Assembly (NCBI GenBank): GCA_000310025.1
Contig: FN649729.1
Coordinates: 459,945-523,944, forward strand
DNA from: Ectocarpus siliculosus
Taxonomy: Eukaryota; Sar; Phaeophyceae; Ectocarpales; Ectocarpaceae
DNA: 64,000 nt
Direction: 5' to 3'
Made by a program: the position numbers and the translations under genes. The notes beneath the pieces are model-generated. The model ran no database searches and had not been told where the DNA came from. It saw nothing but the letters and a program-made list of their open reading frames with translations. Shown piece after piece: positions 38,101 through 51,078 of the stretch; within the stretch, counting starts at the first letter, position 1; each line of letters opens with the position of its first letter.

Positions 38101-41062
38101 CCCACCTCTTGCCAAGAAGGATCATCTGCCATTCTGCCACAACAGCCTACGCTGCAGCAGGATCACTAGGTGCACCTCAGTTACACCATATGGCAATACA
38201 AACACACAAACGAACCCCTCAAGTCCTTACCCGCGTGGTGATAGGGTCGACAGGCACCAGCAGCAAGACCGAGTTGACGTCTCCCCGAGTGCTGGCGTTG
38301 TTCGGAGGTACCTCATTCGCAGCGTTGGCCTAACCAATGTTGGGGAAAGCATCAAGGGTTGCACTGGTTGTGAGAGTAGAGACAGAACAGAGTATCTCGT
38401 CCGCTCCCGGCCCCAACCCTCTCACTCGCCATAGGCAAAAGCAAAATCAAGCCTAGCACGGCACCAATGCTTCGTGTATCCATCGCCGTGGGCATGAGAC
38501 TAGGGCCCCTCGAATTTCCTGTAAAGCTAGGACAGAAGAAGTCGGCCCTCAGCCGACTAGCCAGAAGCACAACACCGAGGAGCGCGGTGGCGTGTGCGGT
38601 TTAGGCTCACTAAGGGTGAGCTGCATACCAAGAATCGCTTGCAAGACCACGTTTAGGCACAGCCGAACGGGGTTTTAGGTCGACGGCTTCTTTGAATGGC
38701 TTGAGTGTATTTGCGGCGTCACCACTACCGGGGACAGCTATTGACATTCTGTGTAACTTCGACACTGGCCAAGACAAACACTGACAGCTTGCCTCCGCAG
38801 AACCAGTGTCTCCGTACTTCGACCATTGATCAAGCCAACGAAGATGGACCACCGTCCATATTAAAAGAGTCGCTCCCCACGTTGGAGCGCACTTGCCGAG
38901 GTTGACTACCAAAACATCGTAGCACAATAAAGCTGGGTTTTTCGTCCAGGTTCAACGTCAAGCCACTTTTTCGGATGAACGCGGGAGCCCACCTGCACAA
39001 AAAGGGTGCTCCCGGGCTTCGCCCCGACCAGCTCCAGAGGTGCCCTGTAGGGCAAGTGAAAAAAATAACGAGGAGACACGCGTGGTGCTGCGCTCATGAC
39101 ATATCGTGTGAAACGAGAGCTATTGTTGTTGCAGGCCATCGTCGATGGCCACCCTTGTCTAGTCAACTGCCGGAAGCGTTCCCGTTCAGTGCATCAGCAC
39201 AGGCGGTATCGCACTCCTGAAAAGCATGACTCCGCGGAGGAACTTGGAATCTCCGAGTATTTCGGAAATTGTGCAAGGTGGGCATGGGTGAACGCACTCT
39301 CAACAGCTGTGAGCGTGGGGGGGAATAGGATCGGTGCACATCAGATCTCGAAAACCTCACATCAACAACGACAGCAGCAACAAGAAAAAGTCCAAGCCCA
39401 GACGGGAACGAATAAGCAAGAAAACAATAGATTCTAAACCCACAGAGACACGTAAGCGGTTCGACAAAATAAAGTAATTTCTGTTGCAGACGAAATGTGT
39501 CGGAGACCACTACAACCTCCGGAACCACAGGAAGTATCGTCGTGCGGACAATCTCTCACTTGTGCGAGACGTAGCAAAAGTCCCTCGACGAAATCATGCC
39601 CCCCCTCTTCGGCTTTCCCTGCATATACACCAGCCTGGCGTCAGGGGCCAATGAGCGCACCAGCTGCGAGTCTGACGTGTTGACCGAGTCCCATTCCTGG
39701 AGGGACGTGTCGACAGCAGCAGGTACAGGGTGGTCGCATTGTCAATGGATCAGGATATAGCTGAACACGCCGGAAAAACGTCACCACGCTGCAAAAATGT
39801 GGCGTAACCTCAGAAAACCTACCCACTGTGGCGATTGTTCAGCCTGTCAAATACGGATCCAATGTCTGACCCACAACTAACATGGCATTCCAGCAATCAG
39901 CAGGGTCCATTCCACAAAATGGGCTGTGTTGAACGTACAAAAAACACCTACCTTCCGCCTGCCTGCCTGCCACCAGCACAGGGCCACGTCTTCGACAGGA
40001 GCTTTGATCAACGCTTGCGCAACGCGAACCACGGGCAGGCCGCCAGCGGCCTTGTGCGCTGCTTGATCCACGACATCGTACACCTGCCATTTCAGGAAAA
40101 ATTGCAGACGCAAAACAATTCATAGTATTCTAGGCGAACCTTGGTTCACATCCCCACTCGATCACCCGGGGGGGGGTCAGCTCGCATAGAATGGAATATC
40201 CTTCCGTTGTGAGCGCTGATCGACACAAAGTGGACTGATAGCAGAGTCATCGTGTCGATCTGCTAAGAGGTTCGTGGGTGGTAAGATACATTGCAAAACC
40301 AACGCCACACTCTAGCAGGAAATCTACATCCCAACCGTACACCCGCCATAAGCTTGTGGTTTCCCTCTGGGTTACTTAGGGAACACCTGTGCTGTTAAAT
40401 GCAGCCTTACCTTGACACCGAGTTTATCGGCACGTAGGGTTATCTTGTCTGAATCTTCGATATTCTGCACGTACGCCCCGAGCCTTTGAGCCACTCCCTG
40501 GCACGAGGATGTTTTGACAGAGTCATCAACGATCAGTGAATAAACATGAGCCCTTGGGCTGTAAGCGTGCCAGTCCAACAGAGCTCACCACAGCTGCGGA
40601 GCACCTCATGCCAAAATACGAACATCGGAATCATCTTTGAGGTGCTTGTCTTGACATGACAATCTCACGCCGTTGTGTAGGTGTACACCTACACAACAAC
40701 CTGGCGTTGTCCTTTGTACAGAGAACCAGCCGACTTGGCAGCGGTGGGATTGGGGCGGGGATAGAGCAAAGTACGTTGATTCGACACACATCCCAAAGCT
40801 TCAAATTTCAAATTTCCAAGTGAAAAAAGGTTGTACGATGTCTGCCAAGCCGAACGCAGCAGTGATCACAAAACTATGATCGCTCGTTCTCTGTTGTAGG
40901 TACCTTCATCCCGGACTGCGGGGCATTTGGTGCCTGGCAAAGAGCCCCCTGGTCTCGCTCGCTCTTGTCAAGGTAAGTGTTGCTCAGCATGCACGCACTT
41001 GCACCCCCGGCGACGGCTGAGGAGAACAGAGAAAGCAGGAACGGCGGCACACATGTTGGCAT
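35152..41062 (-). CDS. START-domain lipid-binding protein
   Basis: Eight exons that join in phase: 41062-40904, 40497-40411, 40083-39952, 39696-39560, 39044-38993, 38329-38231, 37427-37317, 35268-35152; about 297 aa. START domains carry a sterol, phospholipid or ceramide in a helix-grip pocket. The match runs from GGLPVVRVAQALIKAPVEDV (first beta strand and helix), through EWDSVNTSDSQLV and RGGMISSRDFCYVSHK, which is the conserved 'prDFv..rh' strand, to NSVLLLVPVDP and ADEIPLTLAVLRDHIEKEL, the C-terminal helix. The N-terminus MPTCVPPFLLSLFSSAVAGG is hydrophobic and could be a signal peptide or anchor. The C-terminus is a charged helix (LRKHIKEEIAEVDRRL). The exon 3 end could instead use an earlier GC site after WWQ. 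The ligand cannot be read from sequence. Confidence 0.75.
37280..37303. repeat. GGTC simple repeat
   Basis: Imperfect GGTCGGTCGGTCGGCCGG run just downstream of the seventh exon of the START gene, within its last intron. Confidence 0.8.
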
Positions 41063-42198
41063 CTACATTAGTCCCAAAAGAGAGGCGGATACAGCAGTAG
41101 CGGTACCTTTTGCGATAAATGCGATTGCATGCCGTACTATTGTACCACACTTGCATATATGCACGCGATACACGTGAGTTGCAAAAGTTGTTACAACGCC
41201 ACTCAGCACTCAGCACGGATTTAACCTACACATTCACATCATGACCGCTTCGTTGTTGAACGTCCACGCATGCTGCAGTCGATGTACACGTGCCCCGCCA
41301 GAGGTATGCATATGTATGTGTAGGCGGGTTATTACATGCGTCGAGTCGGAGACAGGTCGATTCAGGCGTAGGAAGCGCACGTCGATGAAGCTCAAATAAA
41401 AGACGGATATCGCCCCAAAGGGATGTATCAACGTAGTCGACGTCCTTGCAAACCCAAACCTTATTTGCTACCGTGCTATGTTACCCACCGGCTCGCCAAC
41501 CTCAACCTTCAACTGCAAGAGTAACATCCGTCCGCGAATGGCCTACCCTTCGGAGGATATCGCGGTTGGTCATAAATCATAACGAGAGATGCTAATCAGC
41601 CTCCACCGTGGCGACAACACGCTAAACACCTTCACTGCGGCCTTTGTTTTCAGGTGGCCAAGGTCTGTGGGGGTGTTGCACCCGAGTGGATAGCAGCTGT
41701 AGGAAAAAGGGTGATCAAACCGCCCGGGTCAGTCTGGCAGTCGGTTGGTTCCATTTCCATAGTTGGGGTGCAAAGATCTTACCCTACCACTCACCGAGAG
41801 CAACGGCAGGACGCCGAGCGACTTGTGCGAGTCCAAACATCTTCCTGGGCGATGCTTTGTTGCGTCGGAAAAATAGGACGGGAAGCCTGGGCGGGGAGAG
41901 AGGATGAGCGAGAGAACACTCAGCAAACCGCGCAAGACAAAATTCCGCCAAACAGCAAACTGAACCCGCACCGCTTTCTTCAGGCCCGGGGGGTACGGTA
42001 TTTATTCGGGCATACCCGGGACGGACCAAGAAAATGCCAGTTTAATGGGGAGGGGGGGTACCTCGGACACGAGCACGCGTCTCGTGTGATGCTCGTTGGT
42101 AACACCTGATCTGTGCCAACCACAAGGGGGAGAGGGAGGCTGAGAGAACGTTGCATCCATCGTACATCGCCTAGTCTGTCTGGATCAGCCGCTGCAAG
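41063..42198. promoter_or_regulatory. Divergent upstream region of the START gene and CCT1
   Basis: About 1.1 kb between two start codons facing away from each other. It must hold both promoters. I see no recognisable motif or other gene, only short purine-rich stretches near 41890. Confidence 0.5.
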
Positions 42199-45100
42199 AT
42201 GTCGGGACTTGCATTGATGGGAGATCGGACCATGGGCCAGGTGAGCCGCCAAACCCATTCGAAAAATCAAAATCAGATCCGCGGCAGGGATACGCGGCAG
42301 TATAGCCAAGGACGAGATGCCAATGCCTGAGGCCCCAACTCGATGCAAGTAAATGGTCCATCGCGGTAGGTGGTATTATGCAAGAGACGTATGGTGATTG
42401 GGAGGGATACCTTGGTGCTCACAAAGTTGACCTTTGGTTCGTATTCTTCCAATGCAAGGCTATAGCTGGCAGACAACCGGTGTGCTGGTGGAGAAGGCTG
42501 TGAGGCCGCTGATCCCTCACCCTTCTCTCCCTTTGTTGGACAACGAGCGCACGTATGTAGGTGACGATGGGCGACGCGTTGCTGCTGCTCAACGGTTGTG
42601 TGCGTGGTCCCTGCAAACTTTTGGAATGGATACTCATCAAGACGTTGCCCGAAGGCTTGCTGTGTCGCAAAATCAAATTCCCTCACCGTCCGCCGTTTCC
42701 CAGGGCTTCTTCCCATCCAAAAGTAGAGTCGTGGTACAGACACAGCAGACCGTACGTGAGCACCTTTGCCTTTTCTCGATGCCAACGGTGACCTTATGCT
42801 TCTCTTTTGGTGCATCAGGACGTCCGAACACAAAACGTAACCGCGGCAACAGCGATCGCCAACATCGTCAAGTCCTCGCTCGGCCCGGTTGGTTTGGACA
42901 AGATGCTCGTGGATGAGGCAAGTGTTTTTTTCAAGTGTTCTCTCTTGTCCCCCGCCACGCCGCGGGAAGGAGGATGGTGTTACAGTAGGTCATGGTGGCA
43001 GTCATATCGCCATGACAGCCATACCGGCAGTGGACAAATTGGCTTCATTTGTGCGATGCACGGCCCGTGTGGAAGTTGCCAGAGTTGCGAACAAAAAAAA
43101 TGTTTACGGGGATCCCCGCACATTTTGCTCACTACGGAAGATACCACCCACACTTGGAATTGGATATCCAGCAGTGACACATAGATCCGCAACAAACGGA
43201 ATCGCAACCACCCAACGGTGAGTTGCACTGAGGACCCACGACACGTGCAACGTTCCCTTGGCGCGTTCATGATGACATAATAGTAACCACCCCGTTGGCC
43301 TGTTGGCAACCTTGATGCTGTTTGATGGTTGATGCAGGTGGGAGACGTGACCATCACCAACGACGGGGCGACCATCCTGAAGCAGCTTGACGTCGAGCAC
43401 CCCGCTGCCAAGGTGCTCGTCGAGCTGGCAGATCTGCAAGACCAGGAGGTAATTCTAGATTAAATCTTATGCCCCACTAGGAACCAACCTATGAATGATT
43501 TGTTCACGAACAAAGATAGCAGTGGTATATGGATCTGGTGTCAGCGTTTCAAATTACCACACCTTTGCGAAGCGAATGTGCTGCTGCCGACATACACTTC
43601 AATATTTTCCCCCAGCGATACATCGTTTCATCGTCTCAATTTTTTTTCGGGGGAATCGCTCGTCATGCGGGTTATCTCACGACACCTGGTAGATGCTTAC
43701 GGTGGAGCAAAAAGGCCGAACACTTGGATGGTAAACATGTAAGGAACCTATCGAATAGCACTGATCTCACAACCGTAATGGTACCACGACAAACCTCTTT
43801 CCGTTGCCAAACTCGACTCTTTTTCCTGGGACTCTCTCTCTTCTTTCTCGAAAGGTGGGTGACGGCACGACCTCCGTGGTGATCGTGGCGGCGGAGCTGT
43901 TGAAGAGGGCCAACGAGCTCATCAAGAACAACATCCACCCTACCACGGTGATGGCCGGCTACCGGCTAGCCCTGAAGGAGGCCGTCAAGTATATCAAGGC
44001 TAACCTGTGCGTGCCTGTGGACAAGCTGGGCAGGTAAGGCGCGGCCGCGGTGCGACTTTGGCATTGTGCGTCGTGCACTTGTAAGCGTCGGGGTACTGCC
44101 GGAAGCCACGCTTGCCGACGAATCTTTCTCGAGTTCCTTGAACCGCAAATAGCAGAGGTTTCGCCTAACCAAAGCGTGTATCGCTAGAAGCCCAACCTCT
44201 GACGGAAAAACTCGCAGATTTTTATTGGTATAGAGAGATCCATCGGCAGCGGCGTCAGCGTGAGGTTTCCTGACTTTTCCCGCGTTGACTTGCAGCCCCG
44301 AATCATCTGACAGACAGGTACATAAGTATTGTGTCTGGAAATGATATTAGCGTTAGTCCACGGCGTGATCACGGTGGCATGGTCACGGAGAGAAGGGACT
44401 TTTCATCCTCCTCGGCTACAGGAACAAAATCCAGCACTTGACGAACGCGCACACGCGCATACCGCATGCGCGGGCCAGTAGCAGCAAAGCAGCGAGTTCA
44501 AACCTCCGTGTACGGAAATATGTTCCCTCGCCGCGCACGTTTCAGGCCAAACCTGATCAACGCGGCCAAGACGGCCATGAGCTCCAAGATTCTCGGGCCG
44601 GAGAGCGATTTCTTCGCGGAGATGGCGGTGGACGCGGTCACCGCGGTCAGGACAGAGTCGGGCGGAGACCTGGGCAAGAAGGCAAGAAACATGGCAATGC
44701 TTTCGAGACATACTTCATCAAATAGTGGGGAACACTAAATTCGGTCTCGTTGGCGTGTGGCATACCGCATCCCTAAAGGTGTCGCTAAAGGTTCCGGTTG
44801 CTCTTGTAGTTGGTTGTCGATAGCCTACTGCTATTTTGTGGTTCCTCTGGCACATCGTTAGGGTGCTCGGTCGTGTCCTCGACACGTCTAGAACGGTCAA
44901 AATGGCCTTGCCCCATCTTACCATCAAGTTCATACGTGCACTAACGATTCCCGTGTCGACATTGGCGTCGTCAGGTTGTCAAGTACCCGGTCTCCGCGGT
45001 GCACATCCTCAAGTGCCACGGGCTGAGCCTGCTCGACTCCAAGGTGGAGCCCGGCTACGCGCTCAACTGCGTTAGGGCTTCGCAGGGCATGCCGACCTCG

Positions 45101-48100
45101 GTACAGAACGCCAAGATCGCCTGCCTGGACATCAACCTGCAGCGATACAAGATGCAGATGGGAGTCCAGGTACAAACGTTGCTCGTGTCGCACCTTGTGG
45201 TTGTGTTGTTTTTTGCTATGCATCGGCGAACTTGTTCCCCTTGTCTGTTTAGCACGGATGGCGTACGTTTCCTTGGCACCGCTGGTGGCCTGAAATGGGT
45301 TGTATCATACCCCTGAAGATGTATTTTTTGGCGCTGAAGAATTTGATGCGTGGTGTGTGCAACAAGAAGGATGGGGTTCTCAAGAGCCATTGCGTTTGAG
45401 AGTCTTGAAACCAACGACCGCAGCCACGCCTCAAGAGTCCTCTGCCTTCCCCTCACCTCGCGACCCTCTCGCGGTGTAACCGTCATGGTATTCCTATGTA
45501 CCTGTCGACCCAAAGGTGGTGGTGAACGACGTGAAGGAGGTGGACGCTATCCGACAGCGGGAGATGGACATCACCAAGGAGCGGATTGAGAAGATCCTCA
45601 GCTCCGGGGCTACGGTAGTGCTCACGACCAAGGGCATTGACGACCTCTGCCTCAAATACTTCGTAGAGGCGGGGGCCATGGCCGTACGGTAAGCAGGTGT
45701 ATTGTGCCTTTTTTCCCAAAAAAAATTGGGGTGTTTTTTTTTGTGCAGCAATGTTTCATCACTTTTGCGAACGAAACGGCCATGGTTTTCGTCGATCGTA
45801 TCTTCGAAGTCTACAGTATCAGTGGTTGTACTTCAAGGAAGGTTGGAAGTTTAATTGGAAGATTTCAACTATTTTTTAGAAGCGGAGCAACGGCAGCGAG
45901 GCAAAACGTGCGCTTTTTCTGCTTCCTGGACTCTTTGGCATGGCAGGGTCTCTTATTCCATGTATGTTGCGCAACGTTTTTTGGAAGCAGATTCGTGACG
46001 GCAGCCAGGTGGTCTTTCCATCCGCGAACTTGTTTGCTCTTTGTGTACCATTTTCTAGCATAGAGCGTTGGGTTTATGTTCTGTAGGTTGTTTTCGGCAG
46101 TCAAGTAGCCTGTACAAACGTCGTTCGTAGGTAACGGCAGGGTGTCTGTTCCAATGATTGTTTGTCTCGTTGTTGAAGAAATTTTCGTATGGCTCGTGTA
46201 ATCTGTGCGGTACCTGTTGGGGAAATTTCTTCTGGTTTCACTCTACTGGTTACATCGACTCGATGATATACCGTTACAAATGTCTCAATATGGACCCACG
46301 GGGGTGCTGTACCCTCTCACCACCCACCCGTCTTGGCGCTCGCTGGCACCGCTCCTTTTCTTCCTCTTCAACCTTTGGACCACAGGCGCGTAAAAAAGGA
46401 AGACATGCGGCGCATCGCCAAGGCCACGGGCGCGAGCATCGTGACGACCTTGGCGGACATGGAAGGGAATGAGACTTTCGATCCGGAGGTGCTGGGGCAG
46501 GCGGACGAGGTGAGTTGATGCCATTTCAATGTGTCGACATGCTTTTGTAGAAAATGTGCACGAACACTACCCGTTCGAGATAATACCATAGTCGAAAGGG
46601 ATGTGTTGAAAGTCTTTTTAGTGAGTGGGAATGATTTCCTCCGAAATCATCCGCTGTCATGAAGTAGAGACAGGTTGCAGACCAACGGTTTTTCTTGCTG
46701 TTTTGGAAACCGAAGGGTGGCGGAGGTGATACGGTTGCGTACTCTGTTGGGCTCCCGCCGGGCCATGCCTCCCTCCGACCCTAAACCGTCATCACCACCG
46801 CTGACGCTAGCGATCCATGTGCGGCATGACCTACCAACAGACCTAGGAGACGATGCACAATGCGATCAATCATGTGCGGATGTTTGTGAAGATGAAAATC
46901 CCCGGTACAACCGACGAGGATACCATCGATGGAATTTTTCGATGTGGATCAACACCGCGATCCAGGACGATCACCGATACAACGCACAGTATATTTTTCA
47001 TGTATGGGTACGCGTTACGTAAGATTTTAAGTTGCCGTGAAACTTCCGATCTCAAGACAATATTCGTGATAGCATGAATCGGTTTACGATATCCGTTTCT
47101 CTTTTACGATTTTACGATACACCACACGAAGCGGCAAACGGTACGAGGCACCAGCACAACATACCCTGCGGAACGCATCACCTGGCATTTTTTTGTTGCC
47201 GCTTAGATTGCGCCCCAAGGCAAGGAACACTCTAAGATCGCGCAGTAGGAAAACGCAAGTTTCCACATACAAAGAAAATCACACTTTTTGATACCTTCGT
47301 GATACCTTTACTCAAGCACTCATCCGGAATCCCCGAAGTCTATCTGACGCACACATGGGATACATGATTGGCGTGTTGTTGAAATGAAGGTTTCGGAGCA
47401 ACGCGTCGGCGATGGCGAGTTGATTTTCTTCAAGGGCACCAAGACACAGGCGTCCTGCACCGTCGTGCTCCGAGGGGCTAACGACTTCATGCTCGATGAG
47501 ATGGACAGGTAATGAGAGCTGAAGCCAGAGACGGAACATGCTGTTGCACGTGGCGTGCCAAGACTAGTGAAACAACGAGACGAAGGTTCACGTATACACC
47601 GCTTGTGATGCGAACAAGGCCAACACACTGGCTAGTTCACAATTATGTAGAAGAAAAACTTGAAAAGTGTGTGAAGAACTAGTGGCCAACACGGTCTTCT
47701 TGGAAAGGGATACACTACGGCATGCCAAGCTTTCGGCTAGATCATGGCAAACAAGCCAAGAGTGTCCCGGAACATGACTGCTAGGGTTTGGGGAGGAGCC
47801 AACGCTGCCGCCCCTAGAAAGAGGTGCAGACAAGTACTTAAATACGTATTATAGCGGGAACCAACAGATCATCACGCCCCCCACCTTTTTTGTGATGCAC
47901 TTTTGCACCAGGGCGTTGCACGACTCTCTGATGGTCATCAAGAGAATGCTGGAGAGCAACGTGCTGGTTGCCGGTGGGGGGTCCGTGGAGACGGCGCTGT
48001 CTATCTATCTCGAGAGCTTCGCGACCACCCTGGGCTCCCGCGAGCAGCTGGCCATCGCAGAGTTCGCGGAGGCTCTACTCGTCATCCCTAAGACCCTGGC

Positions 48101-49910
48101 CGTCAACGCCGCGCAGGTAATATTAATATTTCGGGCTGAAAGCTGTTCTTGTCCATAATCTTGCACCAATTCCTTCCAGGTTTGTTTACCCTTGGGCACG
48201 GCGGTGGGCATTACGATGGTCTGTTTCGATGTGTTCGCCTACACACACAACGTTCACTTCCGTGTCTATTTCCCCCATTAAATTGCCGTAATGATATTAT
48301 TGGGGCGACGAGAGCCTCTTCGGGGGCAACGCAGAATCCGGGGGCAGTACTGTGTCTGGCTGTTGTTTGTTGCCAATTTGCGGTGGATGTCCTCTTAAAT
48401 GTCACCGCTTTCTCCCCCGGATCCTGAGGGACCCATGATGATGCTGCAGACTTATCGTTGTTCTCTGTTTTTTTCCCTCAACCGTTGAAAGCGATGTGCT
48501 GCAACGATGTATTTGATGGCCTCATCGGGTGTGGTGCGACTTGCGATCTTGATTCGATGTTGCTGTACAAGAAGCTTCGGTGTGATGCAGACATCATCAT
48601 CTGATGCGATTGGATGCGATGTTCTTCTTGGCGTTGTTTGAGCAGGACGCGACCGAACTCGTGGCGAAGTTGAGGGCGTACCACAACACGTCGCAGCTGC
48701 AGGAGGACAAGGTGTGAGAAGTATATATGCATCACCGTTTGGCATGTGCATTTTACTTGTTTTATTCTACACTCTCCTTTTTCCGTCGGGACATCGGTAT
48801 CAGGTTCTATCGGACGGCCGTACCGTCTTGTCTCTCTGGCTTAAGACGTCCGATCCGGGGCAAACCCGAAATGCATTGTTATGTTTTTTTTATTTTTTGC
48901 TTATCCCCTGTTTTGGCGTTGATTTGAAAACCGAGCGACCAGTGTTGGCTGGACCCCAACAATGCTTGTTTAGTGTCGTTTTCCGGGGGATTGTTCCGCC
49001 AGTCTGTTTCTTAAATCAATCGTGTCGCGCGATGTTCAAGTCAATAACTGCGTCAAGATTCGATCGTGCTGTACCCCTCGAAATATGTATTTGGCGCTAT
49101 ACGAAAACCCGTTGCCAGTCGTCGCCTCCGTGTCTTCCTGACTATTAGCTGCAGACTGCGGGGCGGTTGATATTTTTGCGTAGTTTTTGGTTGCGCGAAA
49201 GAGGCAGGTCGGACGCTCACAGAGGCCACGAGGTGCCGCTCTAGTACGCATGCTTGAATAACGCTGAGCTCATCCCTCTCCATCCTCCAACTTGTACGGC
49301 GAATGAACGCGCACTAGACGGAGTACCGGCACTACGGGCTGGAGCTTGTGGAGGGGAAGGTGCGCGATAACCTCGCGTGCGGGGTGGTGGAGCCTGCCAT
49401 CAGCAAGATCAAGTCGTTCCGGTTCGCCACCGAGGCGGCCATCACCATCTTGCGTATTGGTAAGCGTCCCCATGTTTGTTTTGTCTGTTCGCATGTGCCA
49501 CGATTTTCTGTGTACTGTATAGGACTCGGACGCGATATGGTTGCTGATGCGCTTCCAAGGGCACGGGTGGCGTTCTAGAAACGCCAGGATGTGCGCGGGA
49601 ACCGACACCATGTAGCTGTACAACAGCAGACGCATCTACTCTATCGAGTGTGCGTCAATTGTCTTTCGGTGTGTGTATACGATCCCGGCCGCTGTCATGC
49701 ACGCGGCATGGAAGATGTAAGAAAAACGGCAATCGCTCCGTCCAGGCATTGTAGGTCTACCGACTACCGCATGTGTTTATATGAGTACGCCCCCCACCCC
49801 CGCCCCCCCGTTACGCATTTCCAGACGACATGATCAAGCTGGACAAGCAGGAACAGGAAGACCCGCGGGCAAGGCGCGGCGGGGGAATGGGCGGCATGCC
49901 CGGGATGTAA
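42199..49910 (+). CDS. CCT1: T-complex protein 1 subunit alpha (cytosolic chaperonin CCT1)
   Basis: One of eight subunits of the TRiC/CCT double ring, which folds actin, tubulin and other proteins with ATP. Exons: 42199-42240, 42819-42917, 43338-43448, 43855-44033, 44546-44681, 44975-45169, 45516-45688, 46386-46509, 47390-47508, 47912-48116, 48646-48711, 49318-49459, 49825-49910. All phases agree and total 1,677 bp, giving 558 aa, normal for the family. Visible motifs: [28 protein letters not shown] (54-61), the ATPase motif VGDGTTSVV (85-93), [91 protein letters not shown] (GGG at 414-416), [19 protein letters not shown] and [18 protein letters not shown]. Alpha identity follows from the [11 protein letters not shown] and LRIDDMIKL regions. 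The tail [10 protein letters not shown] is short and Gly/Met-rich. Introns 2 and 5 have GC donors. Confidence 0.97.
42918..43337 (+). other. CCT1 intron 2, GC-AG type
   Basis: Exon 2 ends GTGGATGAG and the intron begins GCAAGTG, the optimal GC-donor context AG|GCAAGT. It ends GATGCAG. The two exons join in phase to read [13 protein letters not shown], exactly the family sequence, and no GT donor nearby gives that join. Confidence 0.85.
44682..44974 (+). other. CCT1 intron 5, GC-AG type
   Basis: Exon 5 ends GGCAAGAAG and the intron begins GCAAGA, ending CGTCAG. The join reads [19 protein letters not shown], matching the family alignment in length. The next GT downstream would add residues absent from the family. 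Confidence 0.75.
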
Positions 49911-51078
49911 ACGGGGGTTGGGTAGCGGGACAGCGTTAACGCGTTTTTTGAAGGTAGTTTTATGGTGGGAAACATTTCTAGTCGACAGGGTTATGGTGTG
50001 TGACGATCTGGCCGTTGCGTGGGTGGTAGAAACCTCGACTGAGAGGCCGAGGTGTTTGTGGTCTCGGGGGGGCGTCGTACTTGCTATCTTCCTACGGGTC
50101 TGGTATTTTGCTGCTTTTCTGCACCGCGTGTGAACCTCATAACAGCGGGATGTCCTTGCTCCACAGGAGTTTGGGCACGTTTCTGACACGGGAAGATTTG
50201 AGAGATACGCTCCACGGATTCATGGATGTCGTATTTTGGACAGATATCGTTGGCAAAAGGCAAGTACGTCTGGTCCGGTGTACTCGTGTTCGCAGAGAAT
50301 GTTCACGTGAGAAGGCGTTGAAAAGTACGAGATTGTCTCCGTCACAACCAGCAGATGATGGCTTTTACATGATTGCCAAGCGTAACCCCTCTGAAGAAAA
50401 AGACCTGGTGCTTGTTTTCGGCCAAGTCAAGCTCACAAAGGCGGCAAACATCTAAGGCAAGCGTTCAAGCATATGCAGTGCGCTGCGACAAACGACAAAA
50501 ATCGGACTGCCTCCCCGATTGTATTATTTTCCAACACTGCAGAGGCTATCGGGCACAAAAACCAACCATTATTTGTAGGGTGGCTTACACGCGGTTCACG
50601 AGCAAAATGCATTTGTTTCGTGCCTGGAAAATTACTTCAAACATCTACAAAATGTGCAACAATGACTGCTGTGTGCTCTCGTCCAAGCAATGAAATCAGG
50701 ACATCGAACATCATTGACTGTGGGTATATCTCGAATGGGTAGTCTTTCTGTGTGTTTTTTATTATTCGTTAATCATTGTCTGTGCTCTGACGAGATCATT
50801 TGGCGTCGTCAAAACAGAGGACGGGGGGGCTGTTGACTGCATCTTCGGAGATTTCACGGTTCGTTCTGTAGAGTTCCGCCGCACGTGAGACGTGAGGCGA
50901 CGTTTCCCACATGCTACCTCCTGCTGGCCTCCTGCCTCGCTGCGTCGCGCACACATACGCCCAGGCCGGTGGGAAGGATACACACAGCTTCCCACTGGTC
51001 AGCAGGTCGCAAGATTGTGTGTGAAACGGTTTCAACTTTCATCGCAAACACCTTCAACTGACGAGTGTTGCGGCCACC
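49911..51078. other. Intergenic region between CCT1 and the rhomboid gene
   Basis: About 1.2 kb on the downstream side of CCT1 and upstream of the rhomboid ATG. It holds the CCT1 3' UTR and the rhomboid promoter. Open frames here (for example around 50081-50455) resemble nothing I recognise. Confidence 0.55.

Noticed and set aside
45697-46104. Overlapping frames around a T-rich stretch
   Set aside because: This is CCT1 intron 7, bounded by a GTAAGC donor at 45689 and an ACAG acceptor before 46386.
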